Assembly (NCBI RefSeq): GCF_009734405.1
Contig: NZ_CP046453.1
Coordinates: 1,488,001 to 1,552,000, forward strand
DNA from: Corynebacterium comes
GTDB lineage: Bacteria; Actinomycetota; Actinomycetes; Mycobacteriales; Mycobacteriaceae
Direction: 5' to 3'
Length of the DNA: 64,000 bases
A program made the position numbers and the translations under genes. Shown here piece after piece: positions 28,673-36,230 of this stretch; position 1 is the stretch's first letter, and every line of letters starts with the position of its first letter. Under the pieces are notes generated by a model, which made no database searches, had not been told where the DNA came from, and was given only the letters and a program-made list of their open reading frames with translations.

Positions 28673-29407
28673 GTGAACGAGCAGACGCCCGCCAACCGAG
28701 CGATCCCTTTCCTGGCAGCCTTCAACGACATCGAGGCCTACCTCCGGGAGCTGTTGAACGCGAGGAAGTCCGATAATTTCCGCTGGATGGTCGATCTGGC
28801 GGTGCGCAAGCATCTGCTGTCGACCGAACATGCCGTGGAGCTCAAGGAGTTCGCCGATCTGCGTAACGCGATCACCCACGGGCTGTACACCGAGGACATG
28901 CGTCCGATCGCGGAGCCGCTCCCGGAGACCGTGACGGAGATCGAGCGCATCCGGGATCTGCTCCGCGATCCGCCGACCGCCCTCGGGGTGCTCGGGCATC
29001 ACGAGGTATACGTCTTCGCCCCGGAAGACGACATCCGCGACGCGCTGCGCATCATCCGGAAGACGAAGATCTCCCAGTTCCCCATCTACGAGGGCGGCCG
29101 TTCCGTGGGGCTGCTCACCACCAACACCATCGCCCGGTGGGTGGCTGCCGATCTGGACGACAACGATCATCTTGACGCCCGCTCCATCGCCGAGGTCCTC
29201 GACTGGGCGGAGGAGAACGACCGTGCGGTGTTCCTCCCCCGGGATGTCCTGGCGCAGGAGGTCATCGACGCCCTGACCACACCGAGGAAGGACGGTTCCC
29301 TGCCGCGGGCGGGGATCCTCACGGAGCACGGTCACAAGGATCAGCGTCCGATCCGGGTGATCGGTGGCTCGGACATCGCGGCGCTTCTCGACGCCGTGGG
29401 AAACTGA
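28673..29407 (+). CDS. HEPN-like domain fused to a CBS-domain pair
   Basis: 244 residues. Residues 8-72 form an alpha-helical segment ending in DLRNAITHG, an R64-N65-x3-H69 arrangement like the R(N)x4-6H motif of HEPN ribonucleases. Two CBS repeats follow, about 106-160 (VFAPEDDIRDALRIIRKTKISQFPIYE) and 167-240; CBS pairs usually bind adenosine nucleotides. No membrane segment. The GTG start is supported by GGAGG just upstream; longer in-frame starts lie antisense to the SNF2 gene. The HEPN reading rests on the motif and helical context only. An ordinary CBS regulator with an unrelated helical head is the alternative. Confidence 0.6.
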   Translation: MNEQTPANRAIPFLAAFNDIEAYLRELLNARKSDNFRWMVDLAVRKHLLSTEHAVELKEFADLRNAITHGLYTEDMRPIAEPLPETVTEIERIRDLLRDPPTALGVLGHHEVYVFAPEDDIRDALRIIRKTKISQFPIYEGGRSVGLLTTNTIARWVAADLDDNDHLDARSIAEVLDWAEENDRAVFLPRDVLAQEVIDALTTPRKDGSLPRAGILTEHGHKDQRPIRVIGGSDIAALLDAVGN

Positions 29408-29412
29408 CACGC

Positions 29413-29442
29413 TTGACATGTTGTTGACATGTCACCTATGGT
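29413..29442 (+). promoter_or_regulatory. Promoter with repeated TTGACATG upstream of the flavin monooxygenase
   Basis: TTGACA at 29413-29418, an 18-bp spacer and TATGGT at 29437-29442 form a good vegetative promoter. A second TTGACATG begins at 29424 inside the spacer and forms the perfect palindrome TGACATGTCA (29425-29434), a plausible repressor site between -35 and -10. A GGAGAA ribosome site precedes the ATG at 29478. Confidence 0.6.
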
Positions 29443-29477
29443 GATGGCATCAATTTAATGGACCAGGAGAAATCACC

Positions 29478-30593
29478 ATGCAGTTCGGCATCTTCACCAT
29501 CGGCGACGTCACCACCGACCCGACCAACGGCTCCACCCCCACCGAGGGTGAGCGCATCCACGCGATGACTCAGATGGCGCTGAAGGCCGAGGAGGTGGGC
29601 CTGGACGTCTTCGCCACCGGCGAGCACCACAACCCGCCGTTCGTCCCCTCCTCCCCGACCACGCACCTGGCCTACATCGCTGCGCAGACCACGACCCTCC
29701 AGCTCTCCACCGCCACCACGCTGATCACCACCAACGATCCGCTGAAGATCGCGGAGGACTATGCCTTCCTGCAGCACCTGTCCGGCGGCCGCGTCGACCT
29801 CATGATGGGTCGCGGCAACACCGGCCCGGTCTACCCGTGGTTCGGCAAAGACATCCGTCAGGGCATCCCGCTGGCCATCGAGAACTACCACCTCCTGCGC
29901 CGCCTGTGGCGCGAGCCGGTGGTCAACTGGCAGGGCCAGTTCCGCACCCCGCTGCAGGGGTACACCTCCACCCCGGCACCGCTTGACAACGTCCCGCCCT
30001 TCGTCTGGCACGGCTCCATCCGCTCCGTGCAGATCGCCGAGCAGGCCGCCTTCTACGGCGACGGCTTCTTCCACAACAACATCTTCTGGAACAAGGAGCA
30101 CACGGCGAAGATGATCGACATCTACCGCCGCCGCTACGAGTCCTACGGACACGGCCGGGCGGACCAGGCCATCGTCGGCCTCGGCGGTCAGGTCTTCATC
30201 GGCGAGACCGAGCAGGCGGCCAAGGACACCTTCCGCCCCTACTTCGACAACGCGCCGGTCTACGGGCACGGACCCTCCCTGGAGGAGTTCACACACATGA
30301 CGCCGCTGACCGTGGGCACGGTCGAGCAGGTCGTCGAGCGCACCATGGAGTTCGTCGACTGGGTCGGCGACTACCAGCGCCAGCTCTTCCTCATCGACCA
30401 TGCCGGCCTGCCCCTGGAAATGGTCCTCGATCAGATCGAGATCCTGGGCACCCAGGTCGTGCCCGAGGTCCGCCGCCGCATGGAGGCACGCCGACCCGAT
30501 CACGTGCCCTCCAACCCGCCGACCCACGCCTCGCTCAAGGCCGATCCGGACTCCCCGCACTTCAAGGTGCGTCCGGTCGAAGAGGAGGCCTAG
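29478..30593 (+). CDS. FMN-dependent luciferase-like monooxygenase, CE1758 type
   Basis: 371 residues of the LLM flavin-dependent superfamily. The start MQFGIFTIGDVTTDPT, EEVGLDVFATGEHHNPPF near 38-55 and the TATTLITTNDPLKIAEDYAFLQHLSGGRVDLMMGRGN stretch match the CE1758-type group. An adjacent CE1759-type FMN reductase begins 4 bp after the stop, giving a two-component monooxygenase. The substrate is unknown. The pair has its own promoter with a palindromic element. Confidence 0.88.
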   Translation: MQFGIFTIGDVTTDPTNGSTPTEGERIHAMTQMALKAEEVGLDVFATGEHHNPPFVPSSPTTHLAYIAAQTTTLQLSTATTLITTNDPLKIAEDYAFLQHLSGGRVDLMMGRGNTGPVYPWFGKDIRQGIPLAIENYHLLRRLWREPVVNWQGQFRTPLQGYTSTPAPLDNVPPFVWHGSIRSVQIAEQAAFYGDGFFHNNIFWNKEHTAKMIDIYRRRYESYGHGRADQAIVGLGGQVFIGETEQAAKDTFRPYFDNAPVYGHGPSLEEFTHMTPLTVGTVEQVVERTMEFVDWVGDYQRQLFLIDHAGLPLEMVLDQIEILGTQVVPEVRRRMEARRPDHVPSNPPTHASLKADPDSPHFKVRPVEEEA

Positions 30594-30597
30594 GAAC

Positions 30598-31260
30598 ATG
30601 CGCACCCTCACCGTCGTCACCGCCGGCCTGTCGAATCCGTCGACCACCCGGCAGATCGCCGACCAGATCGCCGCAGCCACGTCCGCCGCCATCTCCGCGC
30701 GTGGTGAAAGCGCCCAGGTCCACGTCATCGAGCTGCGCGAACTGGTCAATGACCTCGGCTGCTCCCTGACCACCGGCATGTCCTCCACCGCCCTCGACGA
30801 GGTCAAGCAGCGGATCTCCGCCTCGGACGGACTCATCGTGGCCACCCCGGTGTTCAAGGCCAGCTACTCGGGACTGTTCAAGACCTTCTTCGACGTGCTC
30901 GACCAGGACGCCCTCAACGGGATGCCCACCATCATCGCCGCCACGGCGGGTACCGCCCGGCACTCCCTGGTGCTCGACCACGCCATCCGACCGCTGCTCA
31001 CCTACATGCGCGCATTCGTCGTCCCCACCGGAGTCTTCGCCGCCACCGATGACTTCGGCTCCGATGAGGGCGCAGGACTCGACTCCCGCGTCAACCGCGC
31101 CGCCGGCGAACTGGCGGACCAGATGGTGGCGTCGGCGAGCGTCGGTGGCCTCGGTGGGGTCACTGCCGAAGGCCAGGGCCTGCGCCGTCGCACGGGCGTC
31201 GACCCGGTGGAGAACCTCACCCCGTTCTCCGCACTGCTCAAGGGGCATGACGGGGAGTAA
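30598..31260 (+). CDS. FMN reductase, CE1759 type
   Basis: 220 residues with a flavodoxin-like NADPH:FMN reductase fold. The N-terminus is MRTLTVVTAGLSNPSTTRQIADQI, with the phosphate-binding Ser/Thr loop. ATPVFKASYSGLFKTFFDVLD near 81-101 is the SsuE-like P-x-Y-x-x-S region. It should supply reduced FMN to the preceding monooxygenase; the partner families are known to co-occur in corynebacteria. The ATG lies 4 bp after the monooxygenase stop with GGAGG upstream inside that gene. Confidence 0.88.
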   Translation: MRTLTVVTAGLSNPSTTRQIADQIAAATSAAISARGESAQVHVIELRELVNDLGCSLTTGMSSTALDEVKQRISASDGLIVATPVFKASYSGLFKTFFDVLDQDALNGMPTIIAATAGTARHSLVLDHAIRPLLTYMRAFVVPTGVFAATDDFGSDEGAGLDSRVNRAAGELADQMVASASVGGLGGVTAEGQGLRRRTGVDPVENLTPFSALLKGHDGE

Positions 31261-31282
31261 CTGACGGCGATACGCTGGTGCC

Positions 31283-32641
31283 ATGACCATCAGCGTCGTC
31301 GACATGTTCAGCATCGGCATCGGGCCCTCGTCCTCCCACACGGTCGGCCCCATGCGGGCCGCAGCCACCTTCATCCGGGAGTTGGGCAGTTTTCCCGATC
31401 ACGTGGACGTCACCCTGCGCGGCTCGCTGGCCTCCACCGGGCGAGGGCACGGCACCGACCGGGCTGTGCTCCTCGGCCTGGTCGGTTGGGACCCCACCAC
31501 CGTGCCCACAGACGTCGACTCCGTACCCGAACTCGGGGTGCGTATCCCCGACGAGGGTTCCGTCACCGGCCCGTCCGGCACCGTCTCCTACCGGATCACC
31601 TGGGACCCCACCCCGGTCCCGGAACACCCGAACTGCGTCGTCTTCAGCGCGGACGGGACCACTGCGGAGTACTTCTCCGTCGGCGGCGGATTCATCCGCA
31701 CCCGGGCGGAACTCAACACCCCGGCCGCCGGAAACGCGGGAGACGTGCCCCTGCCCTTCACCACCGCGGCCGAACTCCTGGCTCACTGCGCGCGGGAGAA
31801 CCTCAGCTTCGCCGAGGTGACGGCCGCCAACGAAGCCGCCCTCCACGGCGACATCGGGCGGGTCGAGGCGCATCTCGACGCAGTGTGGGACGCGATGCGC
31901 GCCTGCGTCACCGCCGGCATCGCCACCCCCGGCCTGCTGCCCGGCGGGCTGGGAGTGATCCGTCGCGCGCCGGGCCTGTACGCGCAACTGACGGATCCTG
32001 ACTCCGGCCCCAGGAAAGGCCGCGACGGACTGACCGCCATGGACTGGGTCAGCCTCTACGCCCTCGCGGTCAACGAGGAGAACGCCGCCGGCAGGAAGGT
32101 GGTCACCGCGCCGACGAACGGCGCCGCGGGAATCGTTCCGGCTGTCATGCACTACGCCCGCGACTACCTCGCCGACTTCACCCGTCAACGGGCCCGGGAG
32201 TTCCTCCTCACGGCCGGCGCGGTGGGCATCATCATCAAGGAGAACGCCTCGATCTCGGGCGCCGAGGTCGGTTGCCAGGGGGAGGTCGGCTCCGCTTCCG
32301 CGATGGCGGCCGCGGGTCTCTGCGCCCTCATCGGGGGCAGTCCCGCCCAGGTGGAGAACGCCGCGGAGATCGCCCTCGAGCACAACCTGGGGCTCACGTG
32401 CGACCCCGTCGGCGGACTGGTGCAGATCCCCTGCATCGAGCGCAACGCCATCGGCGCCGTCAAGGCGATCAATGCGGCCAGGCTCGCACGCCTGGGCACC
32501 GGCCTGCACCGGGTCACCCTGGACGAGGCCGTGCAGACCATGGCCGAGACCGGCCGCGACATGATGACCAAGTACAAGGAGACCTCCACCGGCGGGCTGG
32601 CGGTCAACCTCGGACTGCCTGTCAGCATCCCCGAGTGCTAG
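31283..32641 (+). CDS. sdaA: L-serine ammonia-lyase (iron-sulfur, single chain)
   Basis: 452 residues. It deaminates L-serine to pyruvate with a 4Fe-4S cluster. The beta domain carries SIGIGPSSSHTVGPMRAA near 7-24. The alpha domain has cluster cysteines in GCQGEVGSASAM, LTCDPVGG and QIPCIERN. Length fits the fused one-chain enzyme. It lies 22 bp after the flavin reductase and 13 bp before the transglutaminase-fold gene, but a metabolic link is not obvious. Confidence 0.95.
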   Translation: MTISVVDMFSIGIGPSSSHTVGPMRAAATFIRELGSFPDHVDVTLRGSLASTGRGHGTDRAVLLGLVGWDPTTVPTDVDSVPELGVRIPDEGSVTGPSGTVSYRITWDPTPVPEHPNCVVFSADGTTAEYFSVGGGFIRTRAELNTPAAGNAGDVPLPFTTAAELLAHCARENLSFAEVTAANEAALHGDIGRVEAHLDAVWDAMRACVTAGIATPGLLPGGLGVIRRAPGLYAQLTDPDSGPRKGRDGLTAMDWVSLYALAVNEENAAGRKVVTAPTNGAAGIVPAVMHYARDYLADFTRQRAREFLLTAGAVGIIIKENASISGAEVGCQGEVGSASAMAAAGLCALIGGSPAQVENAAEIALEHNLGLTCDPVGGLVQIPCIERNAIGAVKAINAARLARLGTGLHRVTLDEAVQTMAETGRDMMTKYKETSTGGLAVNLGLPVSIPEC

Positions 32642-32654
32642 CTACCATGAGCCC

Positions 32655-33227
32655 ATGCACCTCGACGCCGAGTTCCTCTCCCCCACGACGTTCATCGACG
32701 CCGACCACCCCGACATCATCGCCCTCGCCGCAGCGTTGGCGGGAGACACCCCGGCCGAGACCGTGCGCAACATCTTCGTCTTCGTCCGTGACCGCATCAC
32801 CCACCCGGCGGATACCGGCGGCACCCACGTGGCGGTCTCCGCATCCGACGCCCTGAGGACCCGCGAGGGGTTGTCCTATGCTCAGGCACACCTGCTGGTC
32901 GCGCTTTACCGGGCCGCCGGCATCCCGGCCGCGCTACGCTATCAGCAGGTGCAGGCCGCGTCCGGGGCTCTCGTGCTCCGTGGCGTCGCCACGGTCTGGG
33001 CACCCGGACTCTCCGGGACCGGTGGGTTCCTGCTCGTCGATCCCCGTTACCCCGAGAACCATCCGCGCCACAGCGGGAACTTCTGGCAGACGCGTGCCCT
33101 GCAACCCCCCTTTGAGCGCAACCTGCCGATGATCCACACCGACGTCGCACCGGCGGTCGCCGGGATACTGACGCGGGCCACCGACGCCCAGTCGCTGCTG
33201 CGTGCCGGGGTGCCGGGCACCCTCTAG
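32655..33227 (+). CDS. Transglutaminase-fold protein lacking catalytic residues
   Basis: 190 residues. The fold pattern is VRNIFVFVRDRI, then LSYAQAHLLVALYRAAGIPAALRY near 73-96, VLRGVATVWAPG near 107-118 and FLLVDPR near 125-131. In transglutaminase-like peptidases the first block has Cys where Ser74 stands and the second has His where Arg109 appears to stand; the third-site Asp129 is kept. It therefore looks catalytically dead, or uses Ser. The stop overlaps the glpD stop by 4 nt (CTAG), convergent. Confidence 0.65.
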   Translation: MHLDAEFLSPTTFIDADHPDIIALAAALAGDTPAETVRNIFVFVRDRITHPADTGGTHVAVSASDALRTREGLSYAQAHLLVALYRAAGIPAALRYQQVQAASGALVLRGVATVWAPGLSGTGGFLLVDPRYPENHPRHSGNFWQTRALQPPFERNLPMIHTDVAPAVAGILTRATDAQSLLRAGVPGTL

Positions 33228-34903
33228 CTGAAGGCCTCGTCGATGACCCCGACGCGGGCGCTCTGCGCGCCCAGGTAGGCGTCGACCTCCGCCTGACGGC
33301 GGTCCGCCGACCAGCCCAGCAGCGGGGCGATGAGCCGGGCCACCCGGGAAGCGACGCGGGCGTCGACGAGCCCGAGGGTTCCCACGGTCAGCCGACGGTC
33401 GAGAACGTCCGCCAGCGTGCGGGCGGCCTCCGCGGTGACGGCGTACACCGCCTGGGCCGCGATGTCGGCGGACTCGCCCAGACGCGCCGCGAGGGTGCGG
33501 TCCGCGGCGACGAGTGCCAGCACCTTCTCATGATCAGTGCCGTAGAGGCGCGCGAGGTGGACGCGGGTGTCGCGGGGCAGACCTGCCTCGGGACGACGCG
33601 CCGCCGCCGCCTCGAAGGCGGCCCGGACGGTGTCGTAGTCCCCGAAGGAGGTGGACAGGCTGAGGCGACGCGAGTCGAAGGCGCGGGTGGGCGGAAGGTG
33701 CCGGTGGGAGGCCTCGATCACCGTGTCGATGACCTTCTCCCCCATCTTCCTGCCCGTCGTCCACTTGCCGCCGGAGACGGTAAAGAGGCCGGACAGGCCG
33801 TTGAGGGCGTGATCGCGGACGTCGAAACGCCGCGAGGAGGTGTAGGTGTCACTGCCGTCATCGATGAGCGGGCGCACCCCCACGATGGTGTCCAGGACGT
33901 CCTCGCGCACCAGCGGACGGGCCGAGACCGAGTCGAGGGTCTCCCGCAACAGAGTGATGTCCTCGACCGTGGTGTCCACCGAGTCCGCGTCTCCGTCGAC
34001 GGGGGTGTCGGTCGGGCCGACCAGGGTGCGCCCCTGCCAGGGGTTGACCACGATGTGGCGGCCGTTACGTCCCCGGACGTACACGGCGTCCCGGTTACCA
34101 AGGTCGCGGGTGAACAGGTGGACGCCCTTCGCCTGTTTCACGCGTACGCCCGCATCCTCCGCGAGGTCCCCCAGCACGTCGGCGACCCAGGGGCCGGCGG
34201 CGTTGACGGTGACCGTCGCCTCCACGTTCTCCACGCTCCCGCTCAGGGTGTCGCGCACCTGCACGCCGCGGATCCGCTCGCCGGGACGCCCCAGCAGGCC
34301 GGTGACCTCTGCGTGGTTGACCGCCGTGCCGCCGTCGGCGACAAACGAGTTGAGGATCGCCAGCAGGAGGCGCTCCGGGTGGATGTTGAGGGTGTCGTCG
34401 TGGCGCCAGGCCCCGACCAGACCCTCCGGGTCAAGCCATGGCACCTGACCCAGCAGCTTCTTCCGGCCGATCCACCGGAAGCGCGGGGAACGGATGTCTC
34501 TGGGCACGCCGACGTTTCGCCGCAGTGCCATCGCCTCGTAGAGCGCCACGCCGGCACCGAGGACCGGGGCCGGCGGGGTGGACCAGTCATAGGCGGTGAG
34601 CAGGAAGCTGCGCGGCTGCACCAGGTGCGGGGCCGCCAGCCCGAGGTAGTGCCGTTCGGAGACGGACTCGGCGACCACCCCGAAGTCATACTGCTCCAGG
34701 TAGCGCAGGCCCCCGTGGATCGCCTTGGTGGTGGCGGCGGAGGTACCCGAGCCGTAGTCGTCCCGTTCGATGAGGATGGTACGCAGACCTCGTCCGGCGG
34801 CATGCCGGGCGACCTGGACGCCGGTGATGCCGCCGCCGATCACGGCGACGTCATAACGCTTCCTCAGGGGCGCCCCGAGGACACGTCCGTCGAAGACGCT
34901 CAC
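33224..34903 (-). CDS. glpD: Glycerol-3-phosphate dehydrogenase (FAD)
   Basis: 559 residues, a membrane-associated flavoenzyme that oxidises sn-glycerol-3-phosphate to DHAP and passes electrons to quinone. The FAD site is VAVIGGGITGVQVARHAAGRG near 19-39, with GSGTSAATTKAIHGGLRYLEQYDF near 67-90 typical of GlpD. The C-terminal helical domain is complete. It is the last gene of the FGGY kinase-mtnD-mtnC-glpD operon and overlaps mtnC by 4 nt, so its expression is tied to that operon rather than to a glycerol regulon in view. Confidence 0.92.
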   Translation of the reverse strand: MSVFDGRVLGAPLRKRYDVAVIGGGITGVQVARHAAGRGLRTILIERDDYGSGTSAATTKAIHGGLRYLEQYDFGVVAESVSERHYLGLAAPHLVQPRSFLLTAYDWSTPPAPVLGAGVALYEAMALRRNVGVPRDIRSPRFRWIGRKKLLGQVPWLDPEGLVGAWRHDDTLNIHPERLLLAILNSFVADGGTAVNHAEVTGLLGRPGERIRGVQVRDTLSGSVENVEATVTVNAAGPWVADVLGDLAEDAGVRVKQAKGVHLFTRDLGNRDAVYVRGRNGRHIVVNPWQGRTLVGPTDTPVDGDADSVDTTVEDITLLRETLDSVSARPLVREDVLDTIVGVRPLIDDGSDTYTSSRRFDVRDHALNGLSGLFTVSGGKWTTGRKMGEKVIDTVIEASHRHLPPTRAFDSRRLSLSTSFGDYDTVRAAFEAAAARRPEAGLPRDTRVHLARLYGTDHEKVLALVAADRTLAARLGESADIAAQAVYAVTAEAARTLADVLDRRLTVGTLGLVDARVASRVARLIAPLLGWSADRRQAEVDAYLGAQSARVGVIDEAFS

Positions 34904-35628
34904 CCCCAGACCACCTGGTCGAAGGAGGAGATCCGGGGGTGGTCGCCCACGCCGCGGTCATGGTACTGGTCGCCCTCGCGGCTCACGCCGACCGTTCCCC
35001 AGCCGTCCGTGCGGGCGCCGTCGAGCTCCTCGACGAGATCGGAGAAGAACAGCAGCCCGTCGGCGGGCACCCCGATGACGTCACGGATGGCGGCGTAGGA
35101 GGAGGACAGTTTCTTCGGGCCTGCGTTCTCGGTGTCGAAGTGCCCGCTGAACATCGGCAACAGGTCCCCCTCCGGGGAGTTCCCGAACCAGGAGGTCTGG
35201 GCGTTGACGGAACCGGAGGAGAAGATCTTCAGGTCGATGCCCTCCTCATGCCAGCGGCGGATCGCCGGGATGGAGTCCGGGAAGAAGTGCGAGGTCAGGT
35301 CGCCCCGGTGGAAACCGTCGGCCCAGATCAGACCCTGCAGGGTCTTGAGCGGGGTGCGCTTCTCGTCGTTGTCGAGCCACTCCTCCAGCTGTTCCACCAG
35401 CGTATCGACGTTCACGTGCGCCCCCAGCCCACCCTCCTCGATGATCTGGGTCCGCGCGCGGGCGACGTCCGGGTTGTCGCCGTGTTCCCGCAGCCAGGTG
35501 CCGAAACGCTCCCGGGAGTAGGGGTAGAGGGTGTCGTGGACGAACCAGGTCGAGGAGGTGGTGCCCTCGATGTCCAGGACGATCACGTCGGGGCGCGGCA
35601 GGGTCACGGTGGTGTCCGGGTTGCTCAT
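34900..35628 (-). CDS. mtnC: Acireductone synthase (enolase-phosphatase)
   Basis: 242 residues, a HAD-family enzyme that enolises and dephosphorylates 2,3-diketo-5-methylthiopentyl-1-phosphate to acireductone in methionine salvage. Motif I is VLDIEGTTSS near 16-25 and the family stretch WFVHDTLYPYSRERF follows. FSSGSVNAQ near 135 is motif II and KKLSSSYAAIRDVIG near 172 supplies motif III Lys. It lies 8 bp after mtnD and overlaps glpD. Confidence 0.95.
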   Translation of the reverse strand: MSNPDTTVTLPRPDVIVLDIEGTTSSTWFVHDTLYPYSRERFGTWLREHGDNPDVARARTQIIEEGGLGAHVNVDTLVEQLEEWLDNDEKRTPLKTLQGLIWADGFHRGDLTSHFFPDSIPAIRRWHEEGIDLKIFSSGSVNAQTSWFGNSPEGDLLPMFSGHFDTENAGPKKLSSSYAAIRDVIGVPADGLLFFSDLVEELDGARTDGWGTVGVSREGDQYHDRGVGDHPRISSFDQVVWG

Positions 35629-35636
35629 CGGCGCGG

Positions 35637-36221
35637 CTACTTTCCGCCGCGGCTGGCGGCGAGCTCGTCGTGGGTGGGGAAGGTGGCGGAGATGGGGTCG
35701 CCGGTGAAGTCGCCGACCCAGCCCTGGCCGTCGTGAAAGAATCGGATGGCGCAGAACTGCGGGTCGGCGGTGCCCATGTCGAACCAGTGGGTCGCCCCCT
35801 CCGGCACGGAGACGAGGTCGCCGCGCTCACAGAAGATCGCCGAGACCGTGTCATCGATGTGCAGGTAGAAGGTTCCGGTGCCCTCGACGAAGAAGCGGAC
35901 CTCATCGTCGTCGTGGGTGTGCTCATTGAGGAACTTCTCCCGGGCGGCCCGTGCGGTGGCGGCGAAATCGGGTTGGCCGGTGTTCTTCAGACGGGCGACG
36001 TCGACGGTGGTGAAGTTCTCCTCCCCGCTGATGCGGGCGACCTCGTCGGCGTAGGCGGCCAGGACGGCGTCCTGGTCGGCATCGTCGGCGAGTTCACGGG
36101 TCGGCCACTGGTCGTAGCGGACGCCGAGCCCTGCCAGTCGACTGCGGATGGCCGCCGGGTCCTCGCTGCGGAAGGTCTCGGTGGCGGGATCCGAGGTGTT
36201 CCAGGTGACGAGCAGGGTCAT
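35637..36221 (-). CDS. mtnD: Acireductone dioxygenase
   Basis: 194 residues, a cupin that oxidises acireductone with O2 to 2-keto-4-methylthiobutyrate and formate (iron form) or off-pathway products (nickel form). Metal ligands H101, H103 and E107 lie in HTHDDDEVRFF and H145 in EGATHWFDMG. Length is normal. It precedes mtnC by 8 bp and follows the FGGY kinase by 9 bp, all on one strand. Confidence 0.95.
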   Translation of the reverse strand: MTLLVTWNTSDPATETFRSEDPAAIRSRLAGLGVRYDQWPTRELADDADQDAVLAAYADEVARISGEENFTTVDVARLKNTGQPDFAATARAAREKFLNEHTHDDDEVRFFVEGTGTFYLHIDDTVSAIFCERGDLVSVPEGATHWFDMGTADPQFCAIRFFHDGQGWVGDFTGDPISATFPTHDELAASRGGK

Positions 36222-36230
36222 TGTCTTCTC

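Noticed and set aside
28652..29419. N-terminal extension of the SNF2 frame by 256 codons
   Set aside because: The extension lies antisense to the HEPN-like/CBS gene and shows no domain. The internal MSPMAEFT start fits better.
33224..34903. Reading the FGGY kinase plus GlpD as a plain glycerol operon (glpK-glpD)
   Set aside because: The kinase resembles xylulokinase-type proteins more than GlpK, and no glpF or glpK-like motif is present. mtnD and mtnC lie between the two genes.
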